The notes: generated by a model from the letters alone, not told the origin. DNA of 64,000 nucleotides from JACVRM01 sp963809765 (GCA_963809765.1 CAWEKT010000001.1:1-64000), one strand, 5' to 3'; counted from the stretch's first letter, positions 55,028-63,795 are shown. Translations and numbers: made by a program.

Positions 55028-55738
55028 GTGGCCATCGCCGCAGCCCCAGTGATCCCCGAAGGCGGGATTCCCGTGCTCGACCACGGCTTCGTCCGGCTGG
55101 ACGGCGCCCTGGCCGACGACCTCTCGGTCGCGAACAGCGCCAGGGTCAGCTTCGGCCGCCGCAAGGAGGAGCTCGACGACTCCGACCGCGGCCTGATCCG
55201 GTTCCTGATGCGCGAGCGGCACGGGACGCCGTTCGAGCACAACGCGTTCCGCTTCCACATCCGCTGCCCGATCTTCGTGGCGCGCGAGTGGTTCCGACAC
55301 CGCGTCGGGTCGTTCAACGAGTTCAGCATGCGCTACGCGCGTGCCACCGACGACTTCTACGTGCCCGAGCCGGAGGACGTTCGCACCCAGGTCGGCAAGC
55401 CGGGTGCCTACAGCTTCGAGCAGGTCCCCGACGACGTCGCCGAGGAGACCCGCGAGGAGCTCCGCGCCGTCTACGAGCAGGCGTACGCGGTCTACGAGCG
55501 CCTGGTCGAGCAGGGCGTGGCCCGCGAGCTCGCGCGCGCCGTGCTCCCCGTCGGCGCCTACACCGAGTTCTACTGGACGGTCAACGCGCGCTCGCTCATG
55601 AACTTCATCTCGCTCCGCGCGGCCGAGACCGCGCAGCGCGAGATCCGCCGCTACGCCGAGGCGTGCGAGCGCTACCTGGCCGAGCAGATGCCGGTCACGT
55701 ACGAGGCCTTCCTCGCGAACGACCGCACCGCGCCGTAA
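55028..55738 (+). CDS. thyX: Flavin-dependent thymidylate synthase ThyX
   Basis: 236 residues with the ThyX signature RHRVGSFNEFSMRYA (RHRxxSxNxxSxRY) and HGTPFEHNAFRFHIRCPIFVAREWF. The enzyme methylates dUMP to dTMP using methylene-THF and NADPH through FAD, replacing ThyA and yielding THF directly. The C-terminal SLRAAETAQREIRRYAEA helix contacts substrate. GTG start with a TACACT -10-like box ten bases upstream, suggesting a nearly leaderless message. FolE2, which starts the folate pathway, is 4 kb away. Confidence 0.97.
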   Translation: MAIAAAPVIPEGGIPVLDHGFVRLDGALADDLSVANSARVSFGRRKEELDDSDRGLIRFLMRERHGTPFEHNAFRFHIRCPIFVAREWFRHRVGSFNEFSMRYARATDDFYVPEPEDVRTQVGKPGAYSFEQVPDDVAEETREELRAVYEQAYAVYERLVEQGVARELARAVLPVGAYTEFYWTVNARSLMNFISLRAAETAQREIRRYAEACERYLAEQMPVTYEAFLANDRTAP

Positions 55739-55744
55739 CTCGGG

Positions 55745-56365
55745 CTATGTCGTCAGCACCACCGGCTCGCCGGCCACGCCGGGCAGCTGCCTGACCACGA
55801 TCCACCCGGGTGAGTCCTGCAGCCGGTACGGCGCGTTGAGGCGCACCTCGGTACGGTCGCCGTGGACGGTGAAGGTGCCGCAGGAGGCGACGCGCACCTG
55901 GCGCCGGCCGACTTCGCGTGTCAGCCAGAGCTCGTAGTAGCCGAGCTCGGGCAGCGGCGCGAGCCCGGTGACGACGAGTCGCAGCGGGATGTTCCCGCCC
56001 TCCTCGCCCTCGCCGACCTCCAGCAGCGACACCGCCTCGGGAGCGGCCGGCGTCGCATGCATCTCGATCGATCGCACCGGCACGAAGCCCGCGCCGCCGT
56101 CGCCGTCGCCGCCGATCCCGAGCCCGACCGCGAGCCCGACGCCGAGCGCGACGACCGCCGCCAGTGCGAGCGCCGGGGCAAGGCGCGTGCCGCGAAGCGA
56201 CTCGAGGCCGCCCCGCGCGCGGCGGCCCGTCGCCGGCGGTTCGACAGCGCCGGGCAGGTCCGGGGGAGGCCCGGCCGCGAGCAGCAGGTCGTGCGCGCGT
56301 CGCAGCCGGGCCTGTTCGCCGGCGTCCGCCCCGTCCGCCACCTCGTCGACCCAGTTCTCGCTCAC
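55745..56365 (-). CDS. Anti-sigma factor, RskA-like
   Basis: 206 residues. N-terminal cytoplasmic part without an obvious zinc motif (SENWVDEVADGADAGEQARL), one membrane helix (LAPALALAAVVALGVGLAVGLG), and an extracytoplasmic C-terminal domain of the anti-sigma-K type (LPELGYYELWLTREVGRRQVRVASCGTF, the conserved YELWL and CGxF stretch, and GWIVVRQLPG). It sequesters the cognate ECF sigma factor until released. The GTG overlaps the end of the sigma gene. Confidence 0.88.
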   Translation of the reverse strand: MSENWVDEVADGADAGEQARLRRAHDLLLAAGPPPDLPGAVEPPATGRRARGGLESLRGTRLAPALALAAVVALGVGLAVGLGIGGDGDGGAGFVPVRSIEMHATPAAPEAVSLLEVGEGEEGGNIPLRLVVTGLAPLPELGYYELWLTREVGRRQVRVASCGTFTVHGDRTEVRLNAPYRLQDSPGWIVVRQLPGVAGEPVVLTT

Positions 56366-56906
56366 AGCTCCCCTCGAGCTCGCCCGCGAGGCGCGCCAGC
56401 GCCGCGCGGGTGCGCGTCTTCACGGTTCCCAGCGGGATGTCGAGCTCGGACGCGATCTCGCTCTGCGAGAGGCCGCTCCAGTACGCGAGCTCGAGCAGGC
56501 GCCGCTCATGGTCGGGCAGATGCGCCAGCGCGGCCCACACGCGCCAGGCGATCCAGCTCGACTCGACGCGCTCCGCGGGGCCGGGGTCGGGCGACGGCTC
56601 CTCGGGCACCTCCGCCGTCGGCTCGACTCGTGCCCGCCCCGCGTCTGCGATCGCGTTGCGCGCGATCGCGAAGAGCCACGTCGCACCCGAGCCGCGTTCG
56701 CTGCGATAGGTCCGCGCCGACCGCCACACGCGCGTGAAGGTGTCCTGCAGCGCGTCCTCGGCGCGCCCCTGGTCACCGAGGCGGCGCAGCGCCAGCCCGT
56801 ACACCGGTCGCGAGTAGCGGTGGAAGAGCTCCTCGAAGGCGTTGCGGTCGCCCGCGCCGACGCGCCCGATGAGGTCGCCGTCGCCGTGTCCGCTCTGAAC
56901 CGTCAC
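56362..56906 (-). CDS. ECF RNA polymerase sigma factor, C-terminal frameshift
   Basis: About 180 residues. Region 2: AFEELFHRYSRPVYGLALR and AEDALQDTFTRVWRSARTYR. Region 4: ALAHLPDHERRLLELAYWSGLSQSEIASELDIPLGTVKTRTRAALARLAGEL. This is an SigK/RpoE-like sigma factor. The frame does not stop after region 4 but runs on; a one-base change near 56385 would end it at a TGA overlapping the anti-sigma GTG (GTGA), the coupling normal for such pairs. GTG start at 56906. Confidence 0.88.
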
Positions 56907-56941
56907 CGCGAGACTGAGTGCAGCTGCCGCCACACCATCGG

Positions 56942-57602
56942 TTACGGCTCCCGGCCTTGCGCGGATTGCAGCAAGCGTCCGCCGTCGACGACGAGCGAGG
57001 TGCCCGTCACGAAGCTCGCGCGAGTGAGGTAGAGGACGGCCTCGGCGACATCGTCGGGCTCGCCGACGCGGCCGAGCAGCGTCTCGGCGGCTCGCCGCTG
57101 GCCGTTGCTCCTCGTCGACCGCGACCGGCCCGGGCGCCACGCCGCAGACCCGCACCTCGGGCGCAAGCGCACGGGCGAGCACACGGGTGAGCATCGCCTC
57201 GGCCGCCTTGGCCGCGCAGTGCGGGGCGAAGAGCGGCCAGGGCTGGTAGGCGGCGACGTCCTCGATGAGCACGACGAGGCCGCGGCTCGTGCGGAGGTGC
57301 GGAGCGGCCGCCTGCGCGCTGAAGAAGGCGCCCTTGGCCGTGGCACCGAGCGCGCGGTCCCAGTCGTCCTCGCCGACGTCTTCGAGCGCGCGTGGCTCGA
57401 ATCCCTCCGAGGCGGCGTGCACCAGCAGGTCGAGGCCGCCGAGCTCCTCCACCGCTGCCGTGACCAGGCGGTGCGCCCCGTCCGCGCGCGCGAGATCGCC
57501 CCGGTCCCGGCCTGCGGCGACGACGTCCCAGCCGGCGCTGCGCAGCCGCTCCGCCACCGCGGAGCCGACCCGGCCGGTTCCCCCGGTGACCAGCGCGCGC
57601 AC
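56942..57602 (-). CDS. Short-chain dehydrogenase/reductase-like protein with altered active site, frameshifted
   Basis: About 220 residues. Rossmann motif ALVTGGTGRVGSAVAERL, DLLVHAASEGF (the NNAG position reads HAAS), GLVVLIEDVAAYQPW (catalytic Ser position), APHCAAKAAEAMLTRVLARAL where the YxxxK motif reads HCAAK, so the catalytic Tyr is His, and ASFVTGTSLVVDGG (C-terminal motif). The frame changes once near 57110, at VAVDE. It resembles pteridine-reductase-like SDRs. Loss of Tyr suggests a non-catalytic or altered enzyme. GTG start. Confidence 0.8.
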
Positions 57603-57758
57603 CCGCGGCAGTCTAGGACGGACGGCGCCCGGACGGATCTCCCTGCAAGCGCGGAGTTTCGGTGGCGTAAAGCTTCTGTCAAGAGGGGCTGCGCGAGGTT
57701 GTCGTGTTCGTCTCAATGGGAAAGACCCGTGCGTCCAACCGCCAGGAGGTTCCGAAGG

Positions 57759-58627
57759 ATGCGCACGCTCACATTGCTTGGCACCGTCGCCGCCGCGCTC
57801 GCCGTCGCCGCGCCGACACAGGCGGCCGTAACGAAGACGGTGACGATCAAGACGGGGGGCTTCACGCCGAAGAACGTGACCATCGCGACCGGCGACAGCA
57901 TCAAGTGGGTCAACAGCGACACGGTCAACCGCCAGGTCGTTGCCACCGGCGGCCAGTTCGCCTCGCCTGTCATCGCCCCGAAGGGCAGCTGGACACGCCG
58001 GTTCGACATCGCCGGCACGTTCAACTACCGCGACGTGTTCAAGTCGGCGCAGACCGGCAGGATCACCGTCACGGGGCCGCCGCCGTCGGTCTCGCTGGCG
58101 GCCACGGCTCCGATCGTCGCCTACGGCGACACCGCGACGCTCGGCGGCAAGGTGTCCGAGCGGCAAGGCGGGAGAGCAGGTGACGATCTGGGGGAAGCCG
58201 TACGGCTCCGTCAGCTACGTCCAGCTCGGCGTCGTGCTCACCGGTGACACCGGTCTCTGGAGCTACGCGGTCAAGCCCGAGCTGCTCACCAACTACCAGG
58301 TGCAGTGGAAGAACCTGAGGAGCGCCGAGATCCAGCTCGGCGTCGAGCCGAAGCTCGTCCTCAAGCGGGTCGGCGCCTGGTTCGTCGCCAGGATCTACGC
58401 GAACCGCTCGTTCAAGAACCGCTGGGTGTACGTCCAGCGCCGCTCGGCGCTCGGCCAGTGGGTGAACGTCAAGAAGGTCGTCTTCGGGACCGCCTCCGCG
58501 CAGCGCTTCAAGGTGAGCGCCCTGCCCGACGGGCTGTCGCGGCGTGCGCCTGTTCATGACGGTCAACCAGGCCGGCGTCGGCTACCTCGCGACGGACAGC
58601 AACACGCTCCTCGTGCGCCGCGGCTGA
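57759..58627 (+). CDS. Secreted cupredoxin-like protein without copper ligands, frameshifted
   Basis: About 289 residues. AGGAGG precedes the ATG by nine bases. Signal peptide LLGTVAAALAVAAPTQAA, then a plastocyanin-like fold (KTGGFTPKNVTIATGDSIKWVNSDTVNRQVVATGG, AGTFNYRDVF). The first type 1 His is Arg (NRQVV instead of NHQVV) and the YHD/Cys loop reads YRDV, so copper is not expected to bind. The rest is an Ig-like domain (VSLAATAPIVAYGDTATLGG) and a repeat of two more beta modules ending GVGYLATDSNTLLVRRG. Frame changes near 58160 and 58545. Confidence 0.78.
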
Positions 58628-58700
58628 GCTTTGCTCCGGGCCATAGACGGGGGCCGGCGGCAGTAGACTCCGCCGGCCCCCGTCACGAAAGGAGTCGGCC

Positions 58701-59321
58701 TTGGCGACGCTCGCGTTCAACCAGGAGGAGATCACTGCCCGGCAGCTGAAGCCGGGCCTGCTCGAGCTCGACGGCATCTCGCGCGCGTCCGTCGAGGCCC
58801 ACTACAAGCTCTACCAGGGCTACGTGGCGAAGCGGAACGAGATCCTCGGCAAGCTCGCCGACGTCGATCTGTCGACCGCGAACCAGGTCTACTCGGAGAT
58901 CCGGGCGCTCAAGGTCGACCTCACCTTCGCGATCGGCGGGATCAAGAACCACGAGATCTACTTCGAGCACCTCGGCGGCGAGGGCGGCGAGCCCGACGGC
59001 CCGATGGCGAAGCTGATCGCCCGCGACTTCGGCTCGACCGATGCCTGGCGAGCAGACCTGAAGGCGACCGGGATGGGCGGGCGAGGCTGGGCCTGGACCG
59101 CGTACGACTGGGACGAGGGGCGCCTCTTCAACTACATCGGCGACGCCCAGAACACGTTCGCGATCTGGAACGCCACGCCGCTGGTCGCGCTCGACGTCTA
59201 CGAGCACGCCTACTTCCTCGACTACCAGACCGACCGCGCCTCGTACATCGACGCGTTCTTCAAGAATCTCGACTGGGGCGTCGTGAACGACTGGGTGTCC
59301 CGGTACCAGATTCCCGGCTGA
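58701..59321 (+). CDS. Superoxide dismutase, Fe/Mn family
   Basis: 206 residues. Metal ligand regions: GISRASVEAHYKLYQGYVAK (first His), GIKNHEIYFEHLGGEG (second His), ATPLVALDVYEHAYFLDY (Asp and third His). GWAWTAYDW matches the GWxWL core strand. It dismutates superoxide in the cytoplasm. The start is TTG at 58701 with GAAAGGAG seven bases upstream. The family assignment is clear; Fe versus Mn cannot be read. Confidence 0.93.
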   Translation: MATLAFNQEEITARQLKPGLLELDGISRASVEAHYKLYQGYVAKRNEILGKLADVDLSTANQVYSEIRALKVDLTFAIGGIKNHEIYFEHLGGEGGEPDGPMAKLIARDFGSTDAWRADLKATGMGGRGWAWTAYDWDEGRLFNYIGDAQNTFAIWNATPLVALDVYEHAYFLDYQTDRASYIDAFFKNLDWGVVNDWVSRYQIPG

Positions 59322-59324
59322 CGG

Positions 59325-60338
59325 TCAGGCGCGCCCGCCGGCCTGGTCGCCCGGCTCGTCCGCGAGCCACTGCTGCAGCGTGGTGTGCGGACGGGGCGCC
59401 GCCGCGCCGCCGTTCCGCAGCTCGCCACGGATCTCACCGACGGTGCCCCAGCGCTCGGCGACCACGTCGTGCGCGTGGATCGTCTCGAAGTTGAGCTGCC
59501 GCGAGAGCAGGAAGTCGCCGTCGGCGAGCGCGGGGTAGGTGTCGACCACCTCGAGGAGCGCGTGGCGGACGGAGTCTTCGACGAATCGCGGCTGAAGGTG
59601 CGCATGCTCGACGACGAAGACCTCGTCGGGCCGCTTGAGCAGCTCGTAGACCGGAGCGCTCATCGAGCGCTCGACGATCTCGACGAGGCGCTCGGCGTTC
59701 ACCTGCTCAGCCGTGCCGACGTAGAGCGTGCCGCGGCCGCGCTGGTTGTGGGTGGCGAGCGGGACGAGCTCGAGGATGCGCTCGACATCGAGCTCGCCGA
59801 ACCCGGCCGTCCGGAGCCGCTCCGACGCCTGCCCGCGGATCAGCCCCTGAGCGCAGGGGCAGGCGTTGATGCCGTTCGCCTCGACCCCGACCAGGCTCCG
59901 TGCGCCCCGCTCGGAGACCGCCGAGATGCCTATCAGGCCGACGAGCTCCTGGGTCGGCAGCGCCGTCACGGGCGTCTCGCGCGCCACGGGGTAGCGGGCA
60001 TGGATGGTCACCTCGGCACGCGCGGCGTCCTGCCGCTCGACGATCTGCCGGGCGATGTGCTCGGCCAGCTCCTCGACGAGCGAGGCCTCCTCGAGGACGA
60101 CCGTCTCGATTGCCTCGGCGAAGAGCTCGGGGAAGCGCGACATGTGCACGCCCTTCCGCCGCGACTCCAGATCGACGGCACAGTCGATCGTCGCCGCGAT
60201 CAGCTGCTCCCGTCCGGCGTGCCGAATGCGGATCGCCTTCTCGACACCCCGGACTCCGGCGCGCGACAGGCCGAGACGGACCTCCGGCTCCGAGGCTTGC
60301 AGGTCGACGTCGCCGGCGTCTCGAGTGCGGTGGGGCAC
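59325..60338 (-). CDS. folE2: GTP cyclohydrolase FolE2 (MptA/GTP cyclohydrolase IB)
   Basis: 337 residues. Core motifs are CAVDLESRRKGVHMSRFPELF, EVTIHARYPVARETPV, VGVEANGINACPCAQGLIR (the zinc/Mn Cys region), LATHNQRGRGTLYVG and VVEHAHLQPRFVEDSVRHAL. FolE2 makes dihydroneopterin triphosphate, the first step of folate synthesis, using Mn or Fe rather than zinc. The start is GTG at 60338, with TTTAGT just upstream as the -10. Confidence 0.93.
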   Translation of the reverse strand: MPHRTRDAGDVDLQASEPEVRLGLSRAGVRGVEKAIRIRHAGREQLIAATIDCAVDLESRRKGVHMSRFPELFAEAIETVVLEEASLVEELAEHIARQIVERQDAARAEVTIHARYPVARETPVTALPTQELVGLIGISAVSERGARSLVGVEANGINACPCAQGLIRGQASERLRTAGFGELDVERILELVPLATHNQRGRGTLYVGTAEQVNAERLVEIVERSMSAPVYELLKRPDEVFVVEHAHLQPRFVEDSVRHALLEVVDTYPALADGDFLLSRQLNFETIHAHDVVAERWGTVGEIRGELRNGGAAAPRPHTTLQQWLADEPGDQAGGRA

Positions 60339-60369
60339 TAAACTCGCGCGGACCGTAGCACCGAGGACG

Positions 60370-60960
60370 ATGCCGACCGACCAGCGCTTCCCCGACTTCG
60401 TCGCGCTCGCGTGCCACGACCTGCGCACGCCGCTCGCGACCGTCTCGGGGTTCGCCGCCACGCTCATCCGCCTGGACCGTCTCGACGAGCAGAGCAGCCG
60501 CTACGTCGGCCTGATCGAGGCCGCGTCCCAGCAGCTCGGTCAGATCGTGGACGACCTCAACGTCGTGGCGCGAATCCAGGCAGGCCGCCTGGAGCCGGCC
60601 GTCGAGATCGTCGACACGCTTACGCTCGCCGGCGAGGCGGCCCAGCAGCTGCCCGACGGCAAGGTCACCGCGCAGGGCAGCGGCGCGCCCGCGGCGGTCG
60701 ACCCGCGACTGACGACGCGTGCTCTCGCCGCCCTCGCGAACGCCGCGCTGCGCCACGGTGCGCTCGAGCGGGTCGAGCTCCAGGTCGACGGCCGCACCGT
60801 GCTGCTGCCGCCCGTGAACCACGAAGCGACCGAAGTGGTGCTCGGCACGTCCCCCCGCGACCTCGGCGCGCTCGCCGGCAACGAGCTGATCGCGGTGCTC
60901 GGCGGACGGGTCGAGCGGCGCGGCGAGGCTGTGGCGGTCATCCTGCCCGCTCCGGGGTAG
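60370..60960 (+). CDS. Soluble HisKA-containing kinase-like protein with incomplete ATPase domain
   Basis: 196 residues: a HisKA helix pair with the phosphoacceptor His (LACHDLRTPLATVSGFAATL, then QQLGQIVDDLNVVARIQAGRL), then a short HATPase-like part with an N-box-like ANAALRHGALERVEL. The G1/G2 boxes (DxGxG) are not seen; the tail (LAGNELIAVLGGRVERRGEAVAVILPAPG) only mimics the end of a kinase. There is no membrane or sensor domain. Probably a phosphotransfer or regulatory remnant rather than an active kinase. It precedes khtU by nine bases and may share its transcript. Confidence 0.75.
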   Translation: MPTDQRFPDFVALACHDLRTPLATVSGFAATLIRLDRLDEQSSRYVGLIEAASQQLGQIVDDLNVVARIQAGRLEPAVEIVDTLTLAGEAAQQLPDGKVTAQGSGAPAAVDPRLTTRALAALANAALRHGALERVELQVDGRTVLLPPVNHEATEVVLGTSPRDLGALAGNELIAVLGGRVERRGEAVAVILPAPG

Positions 60961-60969
60961 CCTCGAAGC

Positions 60970-62154
60970 GTGACCATCGCCGAGCTCGCCGTCACCGTCT
61001 CGGTCCTCGGCGTTCTCGGACTCTTCGCGAGCCGGTTCGGGCTCTCAGCCATCCCGGCGTACCTTCTGGCCGGGATTCTGCTCGGGCCGAACGAGCCGAA
61101 GATCTTCACGCTCATCGAGCCCTCGGAGGTCACCGACTTCCTCGCCGAGATCGGGTTGATCTTCCTGCTCTTCTTCCTCGGCCTCGAGTTCACACTCGGC
61201 CGGCTGGCGAGCCTCCGCCGGCACGCGGTCGTCGGGGGTGTGATCGACGGAGTCCTGAACGGGGCGCTCGGCCTCATCGTCGGTATCGCCGCGTTCGGCT
61301 TCTCTTTCGCGGCCGTGATCCTCGGGGCGGCGATCTACGTCTCGTCGAGCGCGATCACGGTCAAAGGGTTGATCGACTTCCGCCGCCTCGCCGACGACGA
61401 GACGGACCTGGTGCTGGCGATCCTCGTGGCAGAGGACATCGCCATCGCCTTCGTGCTCGGCTTTGCGGTCGAAGGCGGGGGCACGCTCGAGACCACCCTC
61501 GCGATCGTGGGGAAGGCGCTCCTCTTCATCACCGTGACGCTCGCCGTCTCGAAGTACGGGACGCCGCTGCTCGAACGGTTTCTCGACTGGCTGCCGCGCG
61601 AGTTCTTCCTGCTCGCCGTCGTGGGTTTCGTCTTCGGTGCTGCGGCGGCCGCCGAAGAGCTCGGGCTTTCGGAGGCGATCGGGGCGCTCATGGCGGGGGT
61701 CGCGCTGTCCGAGACCTCGGTGCGCGGCGAGATCGAGGAGCGCTTCTTCAGCTTCCGCGACGTGTTCGCAGCCCTGTTCTTCTTCGCGTTCGGGCTCTCG
61801 ATCGACATTGCCCAGCTGGACGAGCTCGCATGGCTCTTGGCGCTCGCGCTGGTCGTGACTCTGGTCGGCAAGGTCGGGCTCGGCCTGCTCGCAGGCCCGG
61901 CGGGCGGGTTCACCAGGCGGCAGAGCTTCAACGCCGGCGTCGCCCTGATCGCACATGGCGAGTTCACGATCGTCCTCGCGGAGCTCGCGTCCCGCAACCC
62001 GGCCATCACGGCGGACGATGCGGCGCTGTTCGGGGCCTTCGCAGGGCTCTACGTCCTTGTCTCGGCCACCGTCGGCGTGACGCTGATGAAGGAGTCGAAG
62101 CTGATCGGCAGGCGGCTGTTCCAGCCGGCGGCCCCGCCGGCGCTCCCTCCGTAG
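60970..62154 (+). CDS. Monovalent cation:proton antiporter, CPA2/KhtU-like
   Basis: 394 residues, about 12 membrane helices: AIPAYLLAGILLGPNEPKIF, DFLAEIGLIFLLFFLGLEFTLGRL, YVSSSAITVKGLID, ILVAEDIAIAFVLGF (conserved acidic transport motif of Kef-type carriers), FFFAFGLSIDI, and IAHGEFTIVLAELA at the end. It lacks a C-terminal TrkA domain; that domain is encoded by the next gene. CPA2 carriers exchange K+ or Na+ for H+. GTG start at 60970. Confidence 0.92.
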   Translation: MTIAELAVTVSVLGVLGLFASRFGLSAIPAYLLAGILLGPNEPKIFTLIEPSEVTDFLAEIGLIFLLFFLGLEFTLGRLASLRRHAVVGGVIDGVLNGALGLIVGIAAFGFSFAAVILGAAIYVSSSAITVKGLIDFRRLADDETDLVLAILVAEDIAIAFVLGFAVEGGGTLETTLAIVGKALLFITVTLAVSKYGTPLLERFLDWLPREFFLLAVVGFVFGAAAAAEELGLSEAIGALMAGVALSETSVRGEIEERFFSFRDVFAALFFFAFGLSIDIAQLDELAWLLALALVVTLVGKVGLGLLAGPAGGFTRRQSFNAGVALIAHGEFTIVLAELASRNPAITADDAALFGAFAGLYVLVSATVGVTLMKESKLIGRRLFQPAAPPALPP

Positions 62155-62183
62155 CCGCGCTCGGAATCGGCCACCCGCGCCGG

Positions 62184-62202
62184 TAAACTCTTGTCGTAGG
62201 AG
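62184..62202 (+). promoter_or_regulatory. -10 box and ribosome binding site of khtT
   Basis: TAAACT (62184-62189) resembles a -10 element, and TAGGAG (62197-62202) lies six bases ahead of the GTG start, which decides the start at 62208. No convincing -35 is seen. Confidence 0.4.
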
Positions 62203-62207
62203 TCGTC

Positions 62208-62702
62208 GTGCCCGTCAATCTCCAGGAGACCCGTCTACCCGGCATCGGCGCGAAGTTCGCCTTTGCGCTCGATGGCGGTGGGCGCATCACGGTCATCCTC
62301 CACAACGACGGCAAGCGCGAGATCTACTGGTTCCGCCGCGGCGACGAGGAACCGTCGGCGGTCATCTCGCTCGACGACGACGAGGCGCGCCAGCTCGGAG
62401 CCGTCCTCGGCGGCGCCTACGAGCGGCCGAAGATCGTCGAGGAGCTCGAGATGGCCCTCGGCCAGCTGCAGATCGAGTGGATCCCTGTGCCGGAATCCAG
62501 TCCGTGGATCGGCCGGACGCTCGCCGACTGCGCGTTCCGCGCAAAGGTCGGCGTCACCGTGATCGCGATCCTGCGCGACCCTGAGCCGATCGTCGGCGCC
62601 CGTCCGGACGACATCGTCGAGCGGGGTGACACCCTCGTGACGGTGGCGAAGGCCGGCCAGTACGCGGCCTTCCGACGCATGCTGGAGTCGGGCGAGCCGT
62701 AG
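62208..62702 (+). CDS. KhtT-like regulatory subunit of K+/H+ antiporter (TrkA-C/RCK_C domain)
   Basis: 164 residues. The N-terminus NLQETRLPGIGAKFAFALDGGGRITVILHNDGKREIYWF is the AmhM/KhtT module. The C-terminus is a TrkA-C (RCK_C) domain: WIGRTLADCAFRAKVGVTVIAIL, DDIVERGDTLVTVAKAGQY. In Bacillus the KhtT partner binds c-di-AMP and gates KhtU K+ export; the same pairing here makes second-messenger control of potassium likely. Whether it binds c-di-AMP cannot be told from sequence alone. Confidence 0.9.
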   Translation: MPVNLQETRLPGIGAKFAFALDGGGRITVILHNDGKREIYWFRRGDEEPSAVISLDDDEARQLGAVLGGAYERPKIVEELEMALGQLQIEWIPVPESSPWIGRTLADCAFRAKVGVTVIAILRDPEPIVGARPDDIVERGDTLVTVAKAGQYAAFRRMLESGEP

Positions 62703-62717
62703 AGCCCGCGCGCGACG

Positions 62718-62887
62718 AAGTCGGCGCACGTTCGGCACAGACACGCACGTCCTTCGTCGGTACCGTCGGAGACGGGCGGGTGGTGGAGGTCGTCTCCCTT
62801 GGGAGGGTGGGGCATGCTTGTTGCCGACGGTGTCCCGCGGAGACATGGCCGCGCTGGACGTGTCCTGGTCCGCGTCCTCGGCGACTA
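62718..62887 (+). ncRNA. Intergenic element B: second copy of the candidate small RNA
   Basis: Between khtT (+) and fpg (-). AGACAC (62739-62744), 16-base spacer, TACCGT (62761-62766), then GGTGGTGGAGG, a CTCCC/GGGAG hairpin, GGGTGGGGC and GACATG/CGTGTC, the last pair differing from element A by a G-U. It shares with element A TCGGCGC, GGCACnGACACG, CGGTACCGTC, GGGCGGG and the hairpin block, and ends at the CTAG that includes the fpg stop. TACCGT to CTAG measures about 125 bases in both. Confidence 0.5.
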
Positions 62888-63712
62888 GCGCAGCAGCCGC
62901 GAGAGGCGGCGATCCTTGAGCACCCGGCCTCCGGTCTGGCAGGTGGGGCAGTAGAAGATCGTGTGCTGGTCGAAGTCGATCTGGGCGATCTTCGTGCCGC
63001 AGACGTGGCAGGGCTCGTCGAGGCGGCGGTGGACGCGGTACGTGCGGGTGTCGCTCGCGCCGCGCTCGCGGAGCTCGAGCCCGCGGCGCAGCTCGGCCTG
63101 GATGGCGGCGGCAAGACGCTCGATCTCCTCGTCGTCCAGCTGGTTGGAGAGCGCGTACGGCGAGAGCTGAGCGGTGTGGAGGATCTCGTTCGACCAGGCG
63201 CGGCCGATGCCGGCGATGGCCCGCTGGTCGCGAAGCAGCGGGTGCAGCCTGCGCGAGTCGGCGCGCACGACCTCGGCGAGCCGGGTGGCGTCGAGCTCCA
63301 GAGCATCGGGGCCGAGGTGGTCGACCTCGGCCTCCGCGGCCGCCGGCGTCAGGAGCCAGACCCCCGCGCGCTTCTTCGCGCCACCCTCGGTCATTGCGAG
63401 CTGCGTGCCGTTCTCGAAGCGGAGCCGGAAGGCTGGGGTCTTCGGGCCCTGGTCGCCCGAGGCGAGCCACTTCAGCCGACCGGCCGACATCAGGTGCAGC
63501 ACCAGTACCAGCTCGCCATCGTCCGTTGGAAAGAGGAGGCGCTTGCCGCGGCGCTTCGTTCCCGCCAGCCGCCGCCCCGTGAGCGCCGAGAGCGGCGGGT
63601 CGAACGTCTTCAGCGTGGCCACGTGCGCAGGCCCGGCCTGGGCGATGTCCGACGCCCGCACCGGCTCGTCGAGCCTCCGGCGCCACGCCTCCATCTCCGG
63701 TAGCTCGGGCAT
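62885..63712 (-). CDS. Fpg/Nei family DNA glycosylase
   Basis: 275 residues starting MPELPEMEAWRRRL (Pro-2 is the catalytic Schiff-base residue and Glu-3 is present). Other motifs: KRRGKRLLFPTDDG (Lys), GGAKKRAGVWLL, AIAGIGRAWSNEILHTAQLSPY (helix-two-turn-helix) and a C-terminal zinc finger CHVCGTKIAQIDFDQHTIFYCPTCQ (CxxC...CxxC). It excises oxidised bases such as 8-oxoguanine. The start codon is MPELPE at 63712. Convergent with khtT across element B. Confidence 0.93.
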   Translation of the reverse strand: MPELPEMEAWRRRLDEPVRASDIAQAGPAHVATLKTFDPPLSALTGRRLAGTKRRGKRLLFPTDDGELVLVLHLMSAGRLKWLASGDQGPKTPAFRLRFENGTQLAMTEGGAKKRAGVWLLTPAAAEAEVDHLGPDALELDATRLAEVVRADSRRLHPLLRDQRAIAGIGRAWSNEILHTAQLSPYALSNQLDDEEIERLAAAIQAELRRGLELRERGASDTRTYRVHRRLDEPCHVCGTKIAQIDFDQHTIFYCPTCQTGGRVLKDRRLSRLLR

Positions 63713-63795
63713 CAGCGCGTCCGCGGGCTGGTGACGCTCACCAGAGAAGAGTGCCCGACCGCGCACCCCCGCAGTGGGCTCGGCGACGCGGTGGG

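Noticed and set aside
56362..56906. A sigma factor fused in frame to the downstream sequence as one long protein
   Set aside because: The long frame arises only because no stop occurs after region 4. The anti-sigma gene is in another frame with clear domains, so a one-base error is likelier.
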